DNA from: Haloprofundus marisrubri
GTDB lineage: Archaea; Halobacteriota; Halobacteria; Halobacteriales; Haloferacaceae
DNA: 64,000 nucleotides
Assembly (NCBI RefSeq): GCF_001469955.1
Contig: NZ_LOPU01000029.1
Location: 776,970-840,969, forward strand
Direction of reading: 5' to 3'
Part shown: in pieces, positions 56,097 to 62,990 of the stretch
How the letters are laid out: each line of letters opens with the position of its first letter
Numbering within the stretch: the first letter of the stretch is position 1
Program-made: the position numbers and the translations under genes
The notes under the pieces: model-generated
Database searches by the model: none
What the model was told of the DNA's origin: nothing
Seen by the model: only the letters and a program-made list of their open reading frames with translations

Positions 56097-56447
56097 CTAG
56101 TAGGTCGGCGGGGTGTTCGAGCCGACTTCTTGGTTCTCCCACGTGCCCACGTAGTTGTCCTCACCAGCGTCCTCGCGTCCGTCGGTCGCGACCTCGGGTT
56201 CGTCGTCTTCGTCTTCCTCGGCCTGCTCGGCGAGCACTTCGCTGTAGCGGTCTGCCGCCGCGATTGCCTTAGCAGGTTCGCGCCCGGCAGTCGATTCTAA
56301 GACCAGACTGATGGATTCGAGGTTATCGATGAACGAGAGCGTCTCTGCCATCTCTCGATAGGCGGAGCACTCGCGACCCAGAGTCTCCCAGTTGTCACCT
56401 CCGTTAGTGGTCGATGCGTCGTCAGCCGAAGTCTTGTCGGACTCCAT
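56097..56447 (-). CDS. acidic hypothetical protein
   Basis: A 116-residue protein, helical in the first half (ECSAYREMAETLSFIDNLESISLVLE) and acidic, unstructured in the second (EEDEDDEPEVATDGREDAGED). No motif. Its stop abuts the methyltransferase stop at base 56096, so the two genes converge without space. Codon use and acidity suggest a true gene. Confidence 0.6.
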   Translation of the reverse strand: MESDKTSADDASTTNGGDNWETLGRECSAYREMAETLSFIDNLESISLVLESTAGREPAKAIAAADRYSEVLAEQAEEDEDDEPEVATDGREDAGEDNYVGTWENQEVGSNTPPTY

Positions 56448-56545
56448 ACACCTACTTAGTATGTCAGGTATATATATTTTCCTCCAAAACGGACAATATA
56501 TTGTGTGTTTGGCTGAAACTGCACATTATAATAGAGATTTAGGAG

Positions 56546-57175
56546 CTATGCGAGGCCCGCAGACGCCATCAGTTCGGCGGAGAGACCGTCCGGCACACGC
56601 CCGAGGTAGTTATTCCTGAACGTGTCTTCGTCGTCCCATCCACCCCACCGCATCACGATTTCCCGCACGTCGTTCGTTCCTCCACTCGAAATCAAGCGGT
56701 AGTAGGCGTGAGTCCCCCACGTGCGACGGAGGTCATGCGCGCTGACCTTGAGCCAATCATCGTCGCCCGTCTGCTCAGCCAGCGCGGGCGCGGCGTCCTC
56801 GGCCACCCATCGCTGGACGGTGCGCGGGGACACGTCGATGAGCGGGTCGTCTTGACCGAAACCGGGCATACTCGCGAGCATAAAGATGCGTTCCTTCGTC
56901 TGGGTCGAGACCGGACACTCGCGGTAGCCCGTCTTGCCCTCCCAGACCCGCAGGCAGTAGGCTTCTCCCTCGGCGTCGAGGCGGCGAACGTCGTTCTTGC
57001 TGACTCGGGTCGTCTCCTCGGAACGGAGGCCGTCGAGCATCAGTTCGACCGCGAGCGTGCGGCGCGGGTCGTCTTCGTCCGGGCGCGGGTCAGCGTGCTC
57101 GACAAGGAGTTCCTGCTCGCGTTCGGAGAGCCAGCACCGCCAGCCGTCCTCGGAGGGCATCGGTTCAATCTGCAT
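56546..57175 (-). CDS. short tyrosine recombinase (XerC/D-like)
   Basis: A 209-residue recombinase without the usual N-terminal core-binding domain. Catalytic residues: Arg in MLDGLRSEETTRV, Lys in WEGKTGYRECP, HDLRRTWGTHAYY, the His position replaced by Trp in MRWGGWDDEDTF and the nucleophile Tyr in RNNYLGRV. Such shortened recombinases are found in haloarchaeal plasmids and viruses, probably resolving multimers or inverting segments. It is the second recombinase in the element. Confidence 0.85.
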   Translation of the reverse strand: MQIEPMPSEDGWRCWLSEREQELLVEHADPRPDEDDPRRTLAVELMLDGLRSEETTRVSKNDVRRLDAEGEAYCLRVWEGKTGYRECPVSTQTKERIFMLASMPGFGQDDPLIDVSPRTVQRWVAEDAAPALAEQTGDDDWLKVSAHDLRRTWGTHAYYRLISSGGTNDVREIVMRWGGWDDEDTFRNNYLGRVPDGLSAELMASAGLA

Positions 57176-57375
57176 CAGATACCACCAGTGATGTTCATGT
57201 TGAATGACACTACGCCTCGTTCTATAGGTGTTTCGTACTTCCCGACATATACAGAAAGCTCGAAACTGAATCGTTCACAGAGACGGTTCCCCTACCCCTT
57301 CGAGCGGCATAGTGGGAGAAACGGGGCTGTGTGAGTACCCGGGCGTCGGAGAATACCTCAAAATGCGACACCGAG

Positions 57376-57669
57376 TTACTCAGACAGGAACACTTCCCGA
57401 ACCTCATCCTTCGTGGCAAACTCGCCGTTCAGAATTTCCTCAACCCCCGTCATCGGGTCAGGTTCTACGTCGCCCTCGATGACGGTCTCCTCGACCACCT
57501 TGGCCCAGTCGCACCCGACGAAATATCGCTTCGCACGCTCTTCGAGAACCCGCTTCTCGGCGTCTTCGTACGAAGCATACACTCCGAGGATGTGGCCGCC
57601 TTCGTAGTTCTCGCCGCGCATCGCGACGTAGACTGTAATCTCACCCCCGTTCGAGTCGGATGTCGGCAT
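57376..57669 (-). CDS. hypothetical protein
   Basis: A 97-residue protein (MPTSDSNGGEITVYVAMRGENYEGG) with a probable mixed alpha/beta fold (HILGVYASYEDAEKRVLEERAKRYFVG). The pattern of YASYEDAEKRV is common in haloarchaeal virus proteins of unknown role. ATG 57669 is chosen from two candidates. It is read in the same direction as the run of tiny genes that ends at 57707. Confidence 0.65.
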   Translation of the reverse strand: MPTSDSNGGEITVYVAMRGENYEGGHILGVYASYEDAEKRVLEERAKRYFVGCDWAKVVEETVIEGDVEPDPMTGVEEILNGEFATKDEVREVFLSE

Positions 57670-57706
57670 ACACGAGATAACGAGAACGGCGTGCAAAGGA
57701 GTATCG

Positions 57707-57802
57707 TCAGTTCGACGGCCCGAACCGCCGGAGAAGAATCGCGACCACGAGTGCGACGCCGGAGACGACCGCGCCGAGGATGGGATGCCCGGGGTCAGTC
57801 AT
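57707..57802 (-). CDS. 31-residue single-helix membrane peptide
   Basis: MTDPGHPILG then a hydrophobic helix (AVVSGVALVVAILL) and a basic end RRFGPSN. Its ATG overlaps the stop of the zinc-ribbon gene by eight bases. Phage-like elements often encode such single-helix peptides (holin-like). Too short for firm assignment. Confidence 0.45.
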   Translation of the reverse strand: MTDPGHPILGAVVSGVALVVAILLRRFGPSN

Positions 57803-58091
57803 CGTGTCCACGGGCGGCATCACCCATCATCGCGGCGTGGTCGATGAGCAGAACGTTCGACCCTTCTCGTCGGAGCTTCTCCCTCATCTCCGAGTAGAAC
57901 TCGTGTCGTTCGAGTTCAGCTACGATTTCATCTGCGTCCACGTCCGAATCATCGAGAACATCCTTCAGGTCACCAGCACTCCAGTCAGTCGTGGATTCGT
58001 AGCACGAGGCGCACTGCCAATCGCACTCGGGATAGAGCATCACGTCTCTCCGACACTCGGAACACCGCCCGAAGCGTCCTCGGTCAGTCAT
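57795..58091 (-). CDS. zinc-ribbon protein
   Basis: A 98-residue protein with two CxxC pairs (FGRCSECRRDVMLYPECDWQCASCYES) forming a zinc ribbon at the N-terminus, followed by an acidic helix (DLKDVLDDSDVDADEIVAELERHEFY) and a short tail. It sits in the chain of overlapping genes 57707-58343. Possible nucleic-acid binding. Confidence 0.75.
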   Translation of the reverse strand: MTDRGRFGRCSECRRDVMLYPECDWQCASCYESTTDWSAGDLKDVLDDSDVDADEIVAELERHEFYSEMREKLRREGSNVLLIDHAAMMGDAARGHDD

Positions 58092-58209
58092 CGTCCCACC
58101 GGGCGTCGTCGCCCTCGGTGTCGCGGTCGTCGGCCACCCCCCACGTTGAGATGTGGACGATGGACTCCGGACTCACGCCGTCAAGCCGGACGTTCGACGA
58201 GGCAGTCAT
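58084..58209 (-). CDS. 41-residue acidic protein
   Basis: MTASSNVRLDGVSPESIVHI then STWGVADDRDTEGDDARWDDD. Both ends overlap neighbours by ATGA-type junctions (start with 58206-58343, stop with 57795-58091), the best evidence of translation. No known domain. Confidence 0.45.
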   Translation of the reverse strand: MTASSNVRLDGVSPESIVHISTWGVADDRDTEGDDARWDDD

Positions 58210-58343
58210 CGCGCATCACCAGCGGGACGCCGCAGGTCATTTTTGTACACTCGGAACGGGCACTCGGGACAGTCGAGCTTCTCCGCGTGTTCGAGCATCA
58301 AGCAATAGCAATCGGGACACGGTTCTGTCGATACAGACGCCAT
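58206..58343 (-). CDS. 45-residue zinc-ribbon protein
   Basis: MASVSTEPCPDCYCLMLEHA then EKLDCPECPFRVYKNDLRRP. Two CPxC pairs 13 residues apart make a minimal zinc ribbon. First gene of the overlapping run. It could act as an anti-host or DNA-binding factor. Confidence 0.55.
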   Translation of the reverse strand: MASVSTEPCPDCYCLMLEHAEKLDCPECPFRVYKNDLRRPAGDAR

Positions 58344-58410
58344 ACCTCGATTTATTGTCAATTCTCCTATAGGGGTTCCGTCGCCACGAGCGACTGCCCG
58401 TCAGCCGTAG

Positions 58411-58779
58411 TCAGAGGAGGAGTCGCAGGAAGATGAGCTCCGGCCACGTCAGCACGCCGAGAATCATCCCGACGACGTAGGGCACAATCAGGATGACGGC
58501 CCAAACGAGGACAGCCAGCACGCCGATGAGTCCTGCCTCCGCACCCATCGAGTCCGAGGCCAATCCGACTGCTCTCGGAAAGACAAAAAACAGGTCCGCG
58601 ATGCGCGGGATGAGCGCATTGAGAACCATCGCCGGGTCCGCGCCCGGAACGAGATGAAAGCACAACCAAGCGATGATAGTCGTAATCGACCCCCAGATGG
58701 CGGCCTTCGGCGTCATATAGCCGATGAAGAAGCAACCTACGACGCCTACGACGAGCAAATGAATGATTTCCCACATCAT
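58411..58779 (-). CDS. membrane protein, 122 residues
   Basis: About four hydrophobic segments: MMWEIIHLLVVGVVGCFFIG, AAIWGSITTIIAWLCFHLV, LIPRIADLFFVFPRAVGL and VLAVLVWAVILIVPYVVGMILG. Three candidate starts exist (GTG 58812, ATG 58779, ATG 58776). The paired ATGs fit best. The gene stands alone between the tiny-gene run and the TBP promoter region. Holin-like or virion membrane protein are both possible; no evidence to choose. Confidence 0.65.
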   Translation of the reverse strand: MMWEIIHLLVVGVVGCFFIGYMTPKAAIWGSITTIIAWLCFHLVPGADPAMVLNALIPRIADLFFVFPRAVGLASDSMGAEAGLIGVLAVLVWAVILIVPYVVGMILGVLTWPELIFLRLLL

Positions 58780-58910
58780 CTGATAGGATGTCGTCCGAGG
58801 TGATTGGAGCACTATCTTCTCACTGACAGTTACCGGTCGAGATATAGCGGGCCCAAGAGCCAGTGACCAAATGACTGACTTGCTTTCAGCTCAGAGGGAA
58901 TAAGGAAATG

Positions 58911-58950
58911 TTGGATGGGTACGAAGTACCCCTACCCCATACCCGTCCAA
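58911..58950. repeat. nested inverted repeats upstream of TBP gene
   Basis: TTGGATGGGT (58911-58920) and ACCCGTCCAA (58941-58950) are 10-base arms with one mismatch. Inside, GGGTAC (58917-58922) and GTACCC (58926-58931) form a second, perfect palindrome with GAA as loop. They lie in the spacer before the TBP gene, where few coding signals exist. Confidence 0.6.
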
Positions 58951-59026
58951 CGTCCACAAACCGAGTTCCCGATAGTTTGGCATAAGTTTTCCCGTGCACA
59001 CTCGGGACTCACTCTGCTTGTTGCCT

Positions 59027-59057
59027 GTAGGGTTACTCTACTCGACGGATACCCTAC
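59027..59057. repeat. GTAGGGT/ACCCTAC inverted repeat upstream of TBP gene
   Basis: GTAGGGT (59027-59033) and ACCCTAC (59051-59057) form a perfect 7-bp inverted repeat 35 to 65 bp before the TBP ATG. The same core is found in opposite orientation around the iterons at 54304-54362. Confidence 0.6.
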
Positions 59058-59091
59058 GAACTAAGGTCAAAGGAGGATAGTCCGCAATTGA

Positions 59092-59628
59092 ATGGTTGAG
59101 GTCGTTAATTTGGTGGGAGGGGGCGAGGTTGGGGCGGAAATCGACCTCTCACAACTACACGCTGACGTAGATGAGATAGTGACGGAGTATGACCCGGGCA
59201 GACATTGGCAACTTGTTCTACGCTTCCCAGAACAGGATGCGCTGGTAATTGCATACCGGACGGGGAAATACATCGTCCGAAGCGGCTCGTCGTTGGATGC
59301 CCTCTACGATGCAAAATCAGAATTCGCTCACCTACTGGCGCGTCGCAAAATCATTGCTGACGCAGAATGCGTCACTTTCGCTCTCCAGAACATGGTATGT
59401 ACTGGCGACCTCGGCACTCCTCTCGACCTCAACGCAGTCTGCCTCCAGTTAGGGCTCGAACACACAGAATACGAACCCGAGCAGTTCCCCGGGTTGGTTT
59501 ACCGACCGCCAGACAAAGGAGTGGTGATGCTGATATTCGGTACTGGCAAGGTGGTGGTGACGAGCGTCACCGACCAATCCGAAGCAGAGGCGGCCCTCGA
59601 AACACTTCGAGAAGCACTCGAATTATAG
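59092..59628 (+). CDS. divergent TATA-binding protein
   Basis: A 178-residue protein with two saddle-shaped repeats (about 1-95 and 96-178). In the second repeat the TBP core is intact: EYEPEQFPGLVYR (F132) and LIFGTGKVVV (F149). In the first, the matching positions are His38 (YDPGRHWQLVLR) and Tyr55 (IAYRTGKYIV), so the Phe pair that kinks TATA DNA is missing on one side. It may direct transcription of element genes or compete with host TBP. GGAGG at 59072-59076 lies 15 bp before the ATG. Codon use is low-GC. Confidence 0.9.
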   Translation: MVEVVNLVGGGEVGAEIDLSQLHADVDEIVTEYDPGRHWQLVLRFPEQDALVIAYRTGKYIVRSGSSLDALYDAKSEFAHLLARRKIIADAECVTFALQNMVCTGDLGTPLDLNAVCLQLGLEHTEYEPEQFPGLVYRPPDKGVVMLIFGTGKVVVTSVTDQSEAEAALETLREALEL

Positions 59629-59680
59629 ATATTCCCATTTAGACGAAAGGTTCATGCACTGTGGGTAACAGGTCCGAGTT

Positions 59681-60508
59681 ATGCAACCCGACATCGAGAA
59701 ATATCCTGTCGAATTCTACGGCGAGTTCTACGCTAATCGTGAAGAGGCCAAGAAGGGAATGGAGGACGACCACTGCCCCTTCGTTGACGGTACGTGCAAG
59801 AAGCGACGCAAAAGCGAGGGAGAAAGCATCGGGACGTGTGCAGTCGGATACCGGGGGCAGGGTCAGGCAGAGTACAAGCCCCACTGTATCTGTCCCCATC
59901 GTTTCGAGACACCCGAAGTCCTCAACGAAATCGAGTCGCTGTTCGTGAACGAAGGCGAGTACTTTGCAACACCCGAGGTCCCTCTACAGGGTACATCAAT
60001 CGACTACGTAGCAGGTAAGCGGGCTGACGATGGGACAGTCATTGACTTCGCGGGCGTCGAAATACAGGCGCTCGATACCACCGGCTCGGTTTGGAACCAT
60101 CGAGAGGCTTACTTCGACGATGACGCCGATATGGAGGATGTCAGTAAAAACTACGGTATTAATTGGGCGATGTCACTGACGAAGACGATGATGCAACAGG
60201 CGTACAAGAAGGGGCAGACGTTCGGAGAGTGGGGGGAGAATCTCATATTCCTCGTTCAGGACGTGTCTATCGATTACATTCGCGACAACTACGACGCCTC
60301 CGGCCTTCGAAGCGCGCGGAAGGACGACCCCGTTCACTTCTACTCGTACCGTATGGACTACAACCACGAGACTGACAACTACGAATGGGCGATTGACGAG
60401 AAACTGTCTGCGGACATCGATGGTGTAACTGATATGATGGTTCCCCCAGACGACGACGCACCACCCACTCGAAAGGAGTTCTGTGATACGATAGAGAAGC
60501 GGTTCTAA
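59681..60508 (+). CDS. NotI-like restriction endonuclease
   Basis: A 275-residue protein. The NotI-type iron-binding Cys cluster is seen at Cys32, Cys39, Cys53 and Cys71 (DDHCPFVDGTC, GTCAVGY, CICPHRFETPEV). The PD-(D/E)xQ core appears as TSIDYVAG with D108, D122, then E127-I-Q129 in GVEIQALDTTGS. NotI is the model: an 8-bp-cutting dimer with a metallo-Cys site that specifies DNA. The target sequence here is unknown. It converges with the beta-class methyltransferase, overlapping by four bases, as in an R-M pair. Confidence 0.82.
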   Translation: MQPDIEKYPVEFYGEFYANREEAKKGMEDDHCPFVDGTCKKRRKSEGESIGTCAVGYRGQGQAEYKPHCICPHRFETPEVLNEIESLFVNEGEYFATPEVPLQGTSIDYVAGKRADDGTVIDFAGVEIQALDTTGSVWNHREAYFDDDADMEDVSKNYGINWAMSLTKTMMQQAYKKGQTFGEWGENLIFLVQDVSIDYIRDNYDASGLRSARKDDPVHFYSYRMDYNHETDNYEWAIDEKLSADIDGVTDMMVPPDDDAPPTRKEFCDTIEKRF

Positions 60509-61578
60509 ATCGTATCGAACGTCATCTGAACGCCGCTATCGAGGCGCGACTCAGCAGTTTCCAGATATTCCTTACTGGCGTCAATTCCGATACCGCGCCG
60601 CTGGTGTTTGTTGGCCGCAACGACTGTCGTCCCTGTTCCAGCAAACGGGTCGAGAACGATGCCATCCTCTGGGCACGTGGCCTTGATGGGCAATTCGCAG
60701 AGGTCCACAGGATACACCGCACAGTGAGTATCGTCGCGATGCTCGTCCTCAGGCACGATGTCCCAGATGTTCTCCGGCATCGGTCCGTTGGCGTTGTATC
60801 GAAGGAAATAGAAGCCGTTCTCGGCCAACTCACGGGCGCGCCCGGAGAGGTCCTCAGAGTCCCCGTGTGTCGTCCGCTGTTCATCGCGGATGACCATTCG
60901 AAAGTCCTTAATTTCGCGGTTCTCCATTCGCCCCAGATGGTCTTCGAGTGCATCAAGAGCGTTCTGCTTCTCATTCTCTGTCAGGGCGTCGTTGCCCTCA
61001 ATCTGGCGACGATAGCGCGCGCCAGAGACACCAGTCGGTGATACGACATCCCCGTTCTCTTTCCACGTGAGTTTGAAGTCCTCTTGCTCCCGAATTGCAT
61101 CGTCGTCGTAAAAGTAGCTCTTCTGCTGAACGAAGTGGAACACGTACTCGTGCATCACCCGGAGGCGGTCACTGGCCGCGCTCGGGTTGCCCTTCACCTT
61201 GTTCCATACTACGTCGTTTCGCAGAATCCAGTCTTGCCGGTCTTTCATCGCGAGTGCCGTCCGCCACGGAACGCCAGTCAAATCCTTGTCTTGATAGGTG
61301 TCTCCGATGTTCAGCCAGAACGAGCCTCCGGGCTTCAAAACTCGCTGGAGTTCACCGAAGATGCTGAGGAGGTTATCGACGAACTCCTGCACGGTCTTTT
61401 CGTTACCGAGCGTACTCTCGCCCGCGTACTCTCGAACACCCCAGTACGGCGGGGAAGTCATAATGCAATCGACCGATGAGTCGGGGAACTCCTGCAAAAC
61501 ATCGCGGTTATCACCGTGCACCAGAGCGTTTGCAGAGTTAGATTCCATCCAATCAGACACTTCTCCCGGCTCAATCAT
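60505..61578 (-). CDS. beta-class DNA methyltransferase (N4-cytosine/N6-adenine)
   Basis: A 357-residue enzyme. Motif IV (IMTSPPYWGVREYAG, catalytic SPPY) comes before motif I (VLDPFAGTGTTVVAANKH ... RRGIGIDASKEYLE), the order of the beta class. SPPY fits N4-cytosine or N6-adenine modification. A leaderless TATA box precedes the ATG at 61578. Its tail meets the NotI-like gene; the methyltransferase is most likely the partner that protects DNA from that enzyme. Target unknown. Confidence 0.92.
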   Translation of the reverse strand: MIEPGEVSDWMESNSANALVHGDNRDVLQEFPDSSVDCIMTSPPYWGVREYAGESTLGNEKTVQEFVDNLLSIFGELQRVLKPGGSFWLNIGDTYQDKDLTGVPWRTALAMKDRQDWILRNDVVWNKVKGNPSAASDRLRVMHEYVFHFVQQKSYFYDDDAIREQEDFKLTWKENGDVVSPTGVSGARYRRQIEGNDALTENEKQNALDALEDHLGRMENREIKDFRMVIRDEQRTTHGDSEDLSGRARELAENGFYFLRYNANGPMPENIWDIVPEDEHRDDTHCAVYPVDLCELPIKATCPEDGIVLDPFAGTGTTVVAANKHQRRGIGIDASKEYLETAESRLDSGVQMTFDTI

Positions 61579-61602
61579 TACCGTGAAATGGCCCGCTCTC
61601 GC

Positions 61603-61609
61603 TAATAAA
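61603..61609 (-). promoter_or_regulatory. TATA box of the beta-class methyltransferase
   Basis: TAATAAA (minus strand TTTATTA) lies 28 bp before the ATG at 61578, the position expected for a leaderless haloarchaeal transcript. Confidence 0.6.
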
Positions 61610-61691
61610 CCTCCTCATAGAATGCGGGCTGAACACGGTCGAACGCATCTCACAGAGGCCAAACGTAGAGTCGATGACGACGGCGGTAGGT

Positions 61692-61714
61692 CACTCCCCC
61701 CTACGGGGGGAGTG
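61692..61714. repeat. 10-bp perfect GC hairpin with 3-base loop
   Basis: CACTCCCCCC (61692-61701), loop TAC, then GGGGGGAGTG (61705-61714). It is a very stable stem, 107 bp after the stop of the packaging-type ATPase gene and 115 bp before the methyltransferase start. Terminator, origin nick-site or RNA element are possible; no T-tract follows. Confidence 0.65.
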
Positions 61715-61820
61715 GGAGTTATCTCGGTCGATTTCGTTCAGCGACTAAATACCGCCACATATGCCCTGTACCTTGTGAAGAAGAGGTCCTCGCTCTGAAG
61801 AAAGTCGATATTCGGTCGAA

Positions 61821-62990
61821 TCAGTCGTTCACCTCCTGAACGTCGAGGATAGAATTAACCGTAGTCTTGCTCACGTCCGCGAATTCGGCAATCTCGGCTT
61901 GGGAGTATCCGAGGTCTGCACACGCCCGGATGCGGTCGGCCCGGTCGTCCTTCAGGTCCTCAGCCTGCTCGATGCGCTCGGCCAGTTCGCGGAGGTCCTT
62001 CACGACCCCTTTCTCCTCCCACAACTGCCGGAACTCCTGCGGGTTCTCCATCAGGTCAACGATGTCGTCTAGCCCCTCCCACTTCCAGCTAATGAACAGG
62101 TCTTCGCTCTTGTAATCGAACCGCTCGTCGGTCGTGTAGCCCGAAATCTCCATTATCTTGTCCTTGAGCTTCCCGTCCTTCTCGTCCTCGTAGAAGACCG
62201 CCTTGTCTTGGTCGGGCTTGTGGATGAACACGACGCTCTCCAGCTTGCGGATGTCCGTTCCGATGTCCATAGCACGGTGGGAGACGACGATGACGAGGAT
62301 ACGCATCTTACGGAGCCGCCGGAGGAACGGGACGAACTTCGCGAGGTCAGCGGCGTGACCCGCGCCCTTCGAATCGAAGAACGATGAGGCCTCGTCAAGG
62401 ACGAACACGATTTGCCCCGGGTTCTCCAGCCGGTAGTCGAGAAGTTGCTTGGGCGACCCGACGAACTCCAGTTCCTCGTTCATCTCGACCGCCGAGAGCG
62501 AGTTCGTGACGGCCCGTACGGGGATGCCATCGCGCTCACAGAGGCGCACCTTGTACTTCGCGAGGACGTAGGCGAAGTAGCTTTTTCCGCCCCCCTGACC
62601 GCCTGTGAAGACGAATATCTTGAAGTCGTCGCCGTGGACTTGCTCCTCTAGCGTGAGCGCCTCTTGGAACGGCACGTCGCGGTCATCGCTATCGGCTCCA
62701 GCGGCATACTCCAGCAGACGCATATTCCCTTGCCGCAGGGCCTTCCCGATTTCCTTCGAGACGACGGGGCGAACGATGTCTCGCCACTCCTCGGTATTCT
62801 CGGGAAACACGGCGGGCTCGCCTGTCTTCCAGTGCTCACGCGACCCCGGTTCATACGCTCGCTCGAACGAGATGAGGTCGTCGATGGTCTCGTCGTCTAC
62901 GAGGCCGCTCTCTTGGAGGGCGTTGATGTCGGCGCTCAGAAGGCGTTCCTTGAGTCGGATGACCGTGAGCCAATCGTAATCCCCGCTCAT
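61821..62990 (-). CDS. P-loop NTPase with C-terminal HTH, packaging-type (VP8/Zot-like)
   Basis: A 389-residue ATPase. Walker A is FTGGQGGGKSYFAYVLAKYK, Walker B IVFVLDEASSFFDS, followed by VVSHRAMDIGTDIRKLESV where an arginine-containing sensor is expected. The P-loop region resembles FtsK/HerA-type Zot or pleolipovirus VP8 enzymes. The last 45 residues form an HTH (CADLGYSQAEIAEFADVSKTTVNSIL). Its ATG overlaps the stop of the upstream membrane-protein gene by four bases. Probable role: DNA packaging or virion assembly. Confidence 0.8.
   Translation of the reverse strand: MSGDYDWLTVIRLKERLLSADINALQESGLVDDETIDDLISFERAYEPGSREHWKTGEPAVFPENTEEWRDIVRPVVSKEIGKALRQGNMRLLEYAAGADSDDRDVPFQEALTLEEQVHGDDFKIFVFTGGQGGGKSYFAYVLAKYKVRLCERDGIPVRAVTNSLSAVEMNEELEFVGSPKQLLDYRLENPGQIVFVLDEASSFFDSKGAGHAADLAKFVPFLRRLRKMRILVIVVSHRAMDIGTDIRKLESVVFIHKPDQDKAVFYEDEKDGKLKDKIMEISGYTTDERFDYKSEDLFISWKWEGLDDIVDLMENPQEFRQLWEEKGVVKDLRELAERIEQAEDLKDDRADRIRACADLGYSQAEIAEFADVSKTTVNSILDVQEVND

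Noticed and set aside
57222..57419. 65-codon minus-strand frame
   Set aside because: Composition is Arg/Ser-rich rather than acidic and it overlaps the better-supported gene 57376-57669.
61622..61798. 58-codon plus-strand frame across the GC hairpin
   Set aside because: No promoter or Shine-Dalgarno signal on that strand; the TAATAAA there fits the divergent methyltransferase better.
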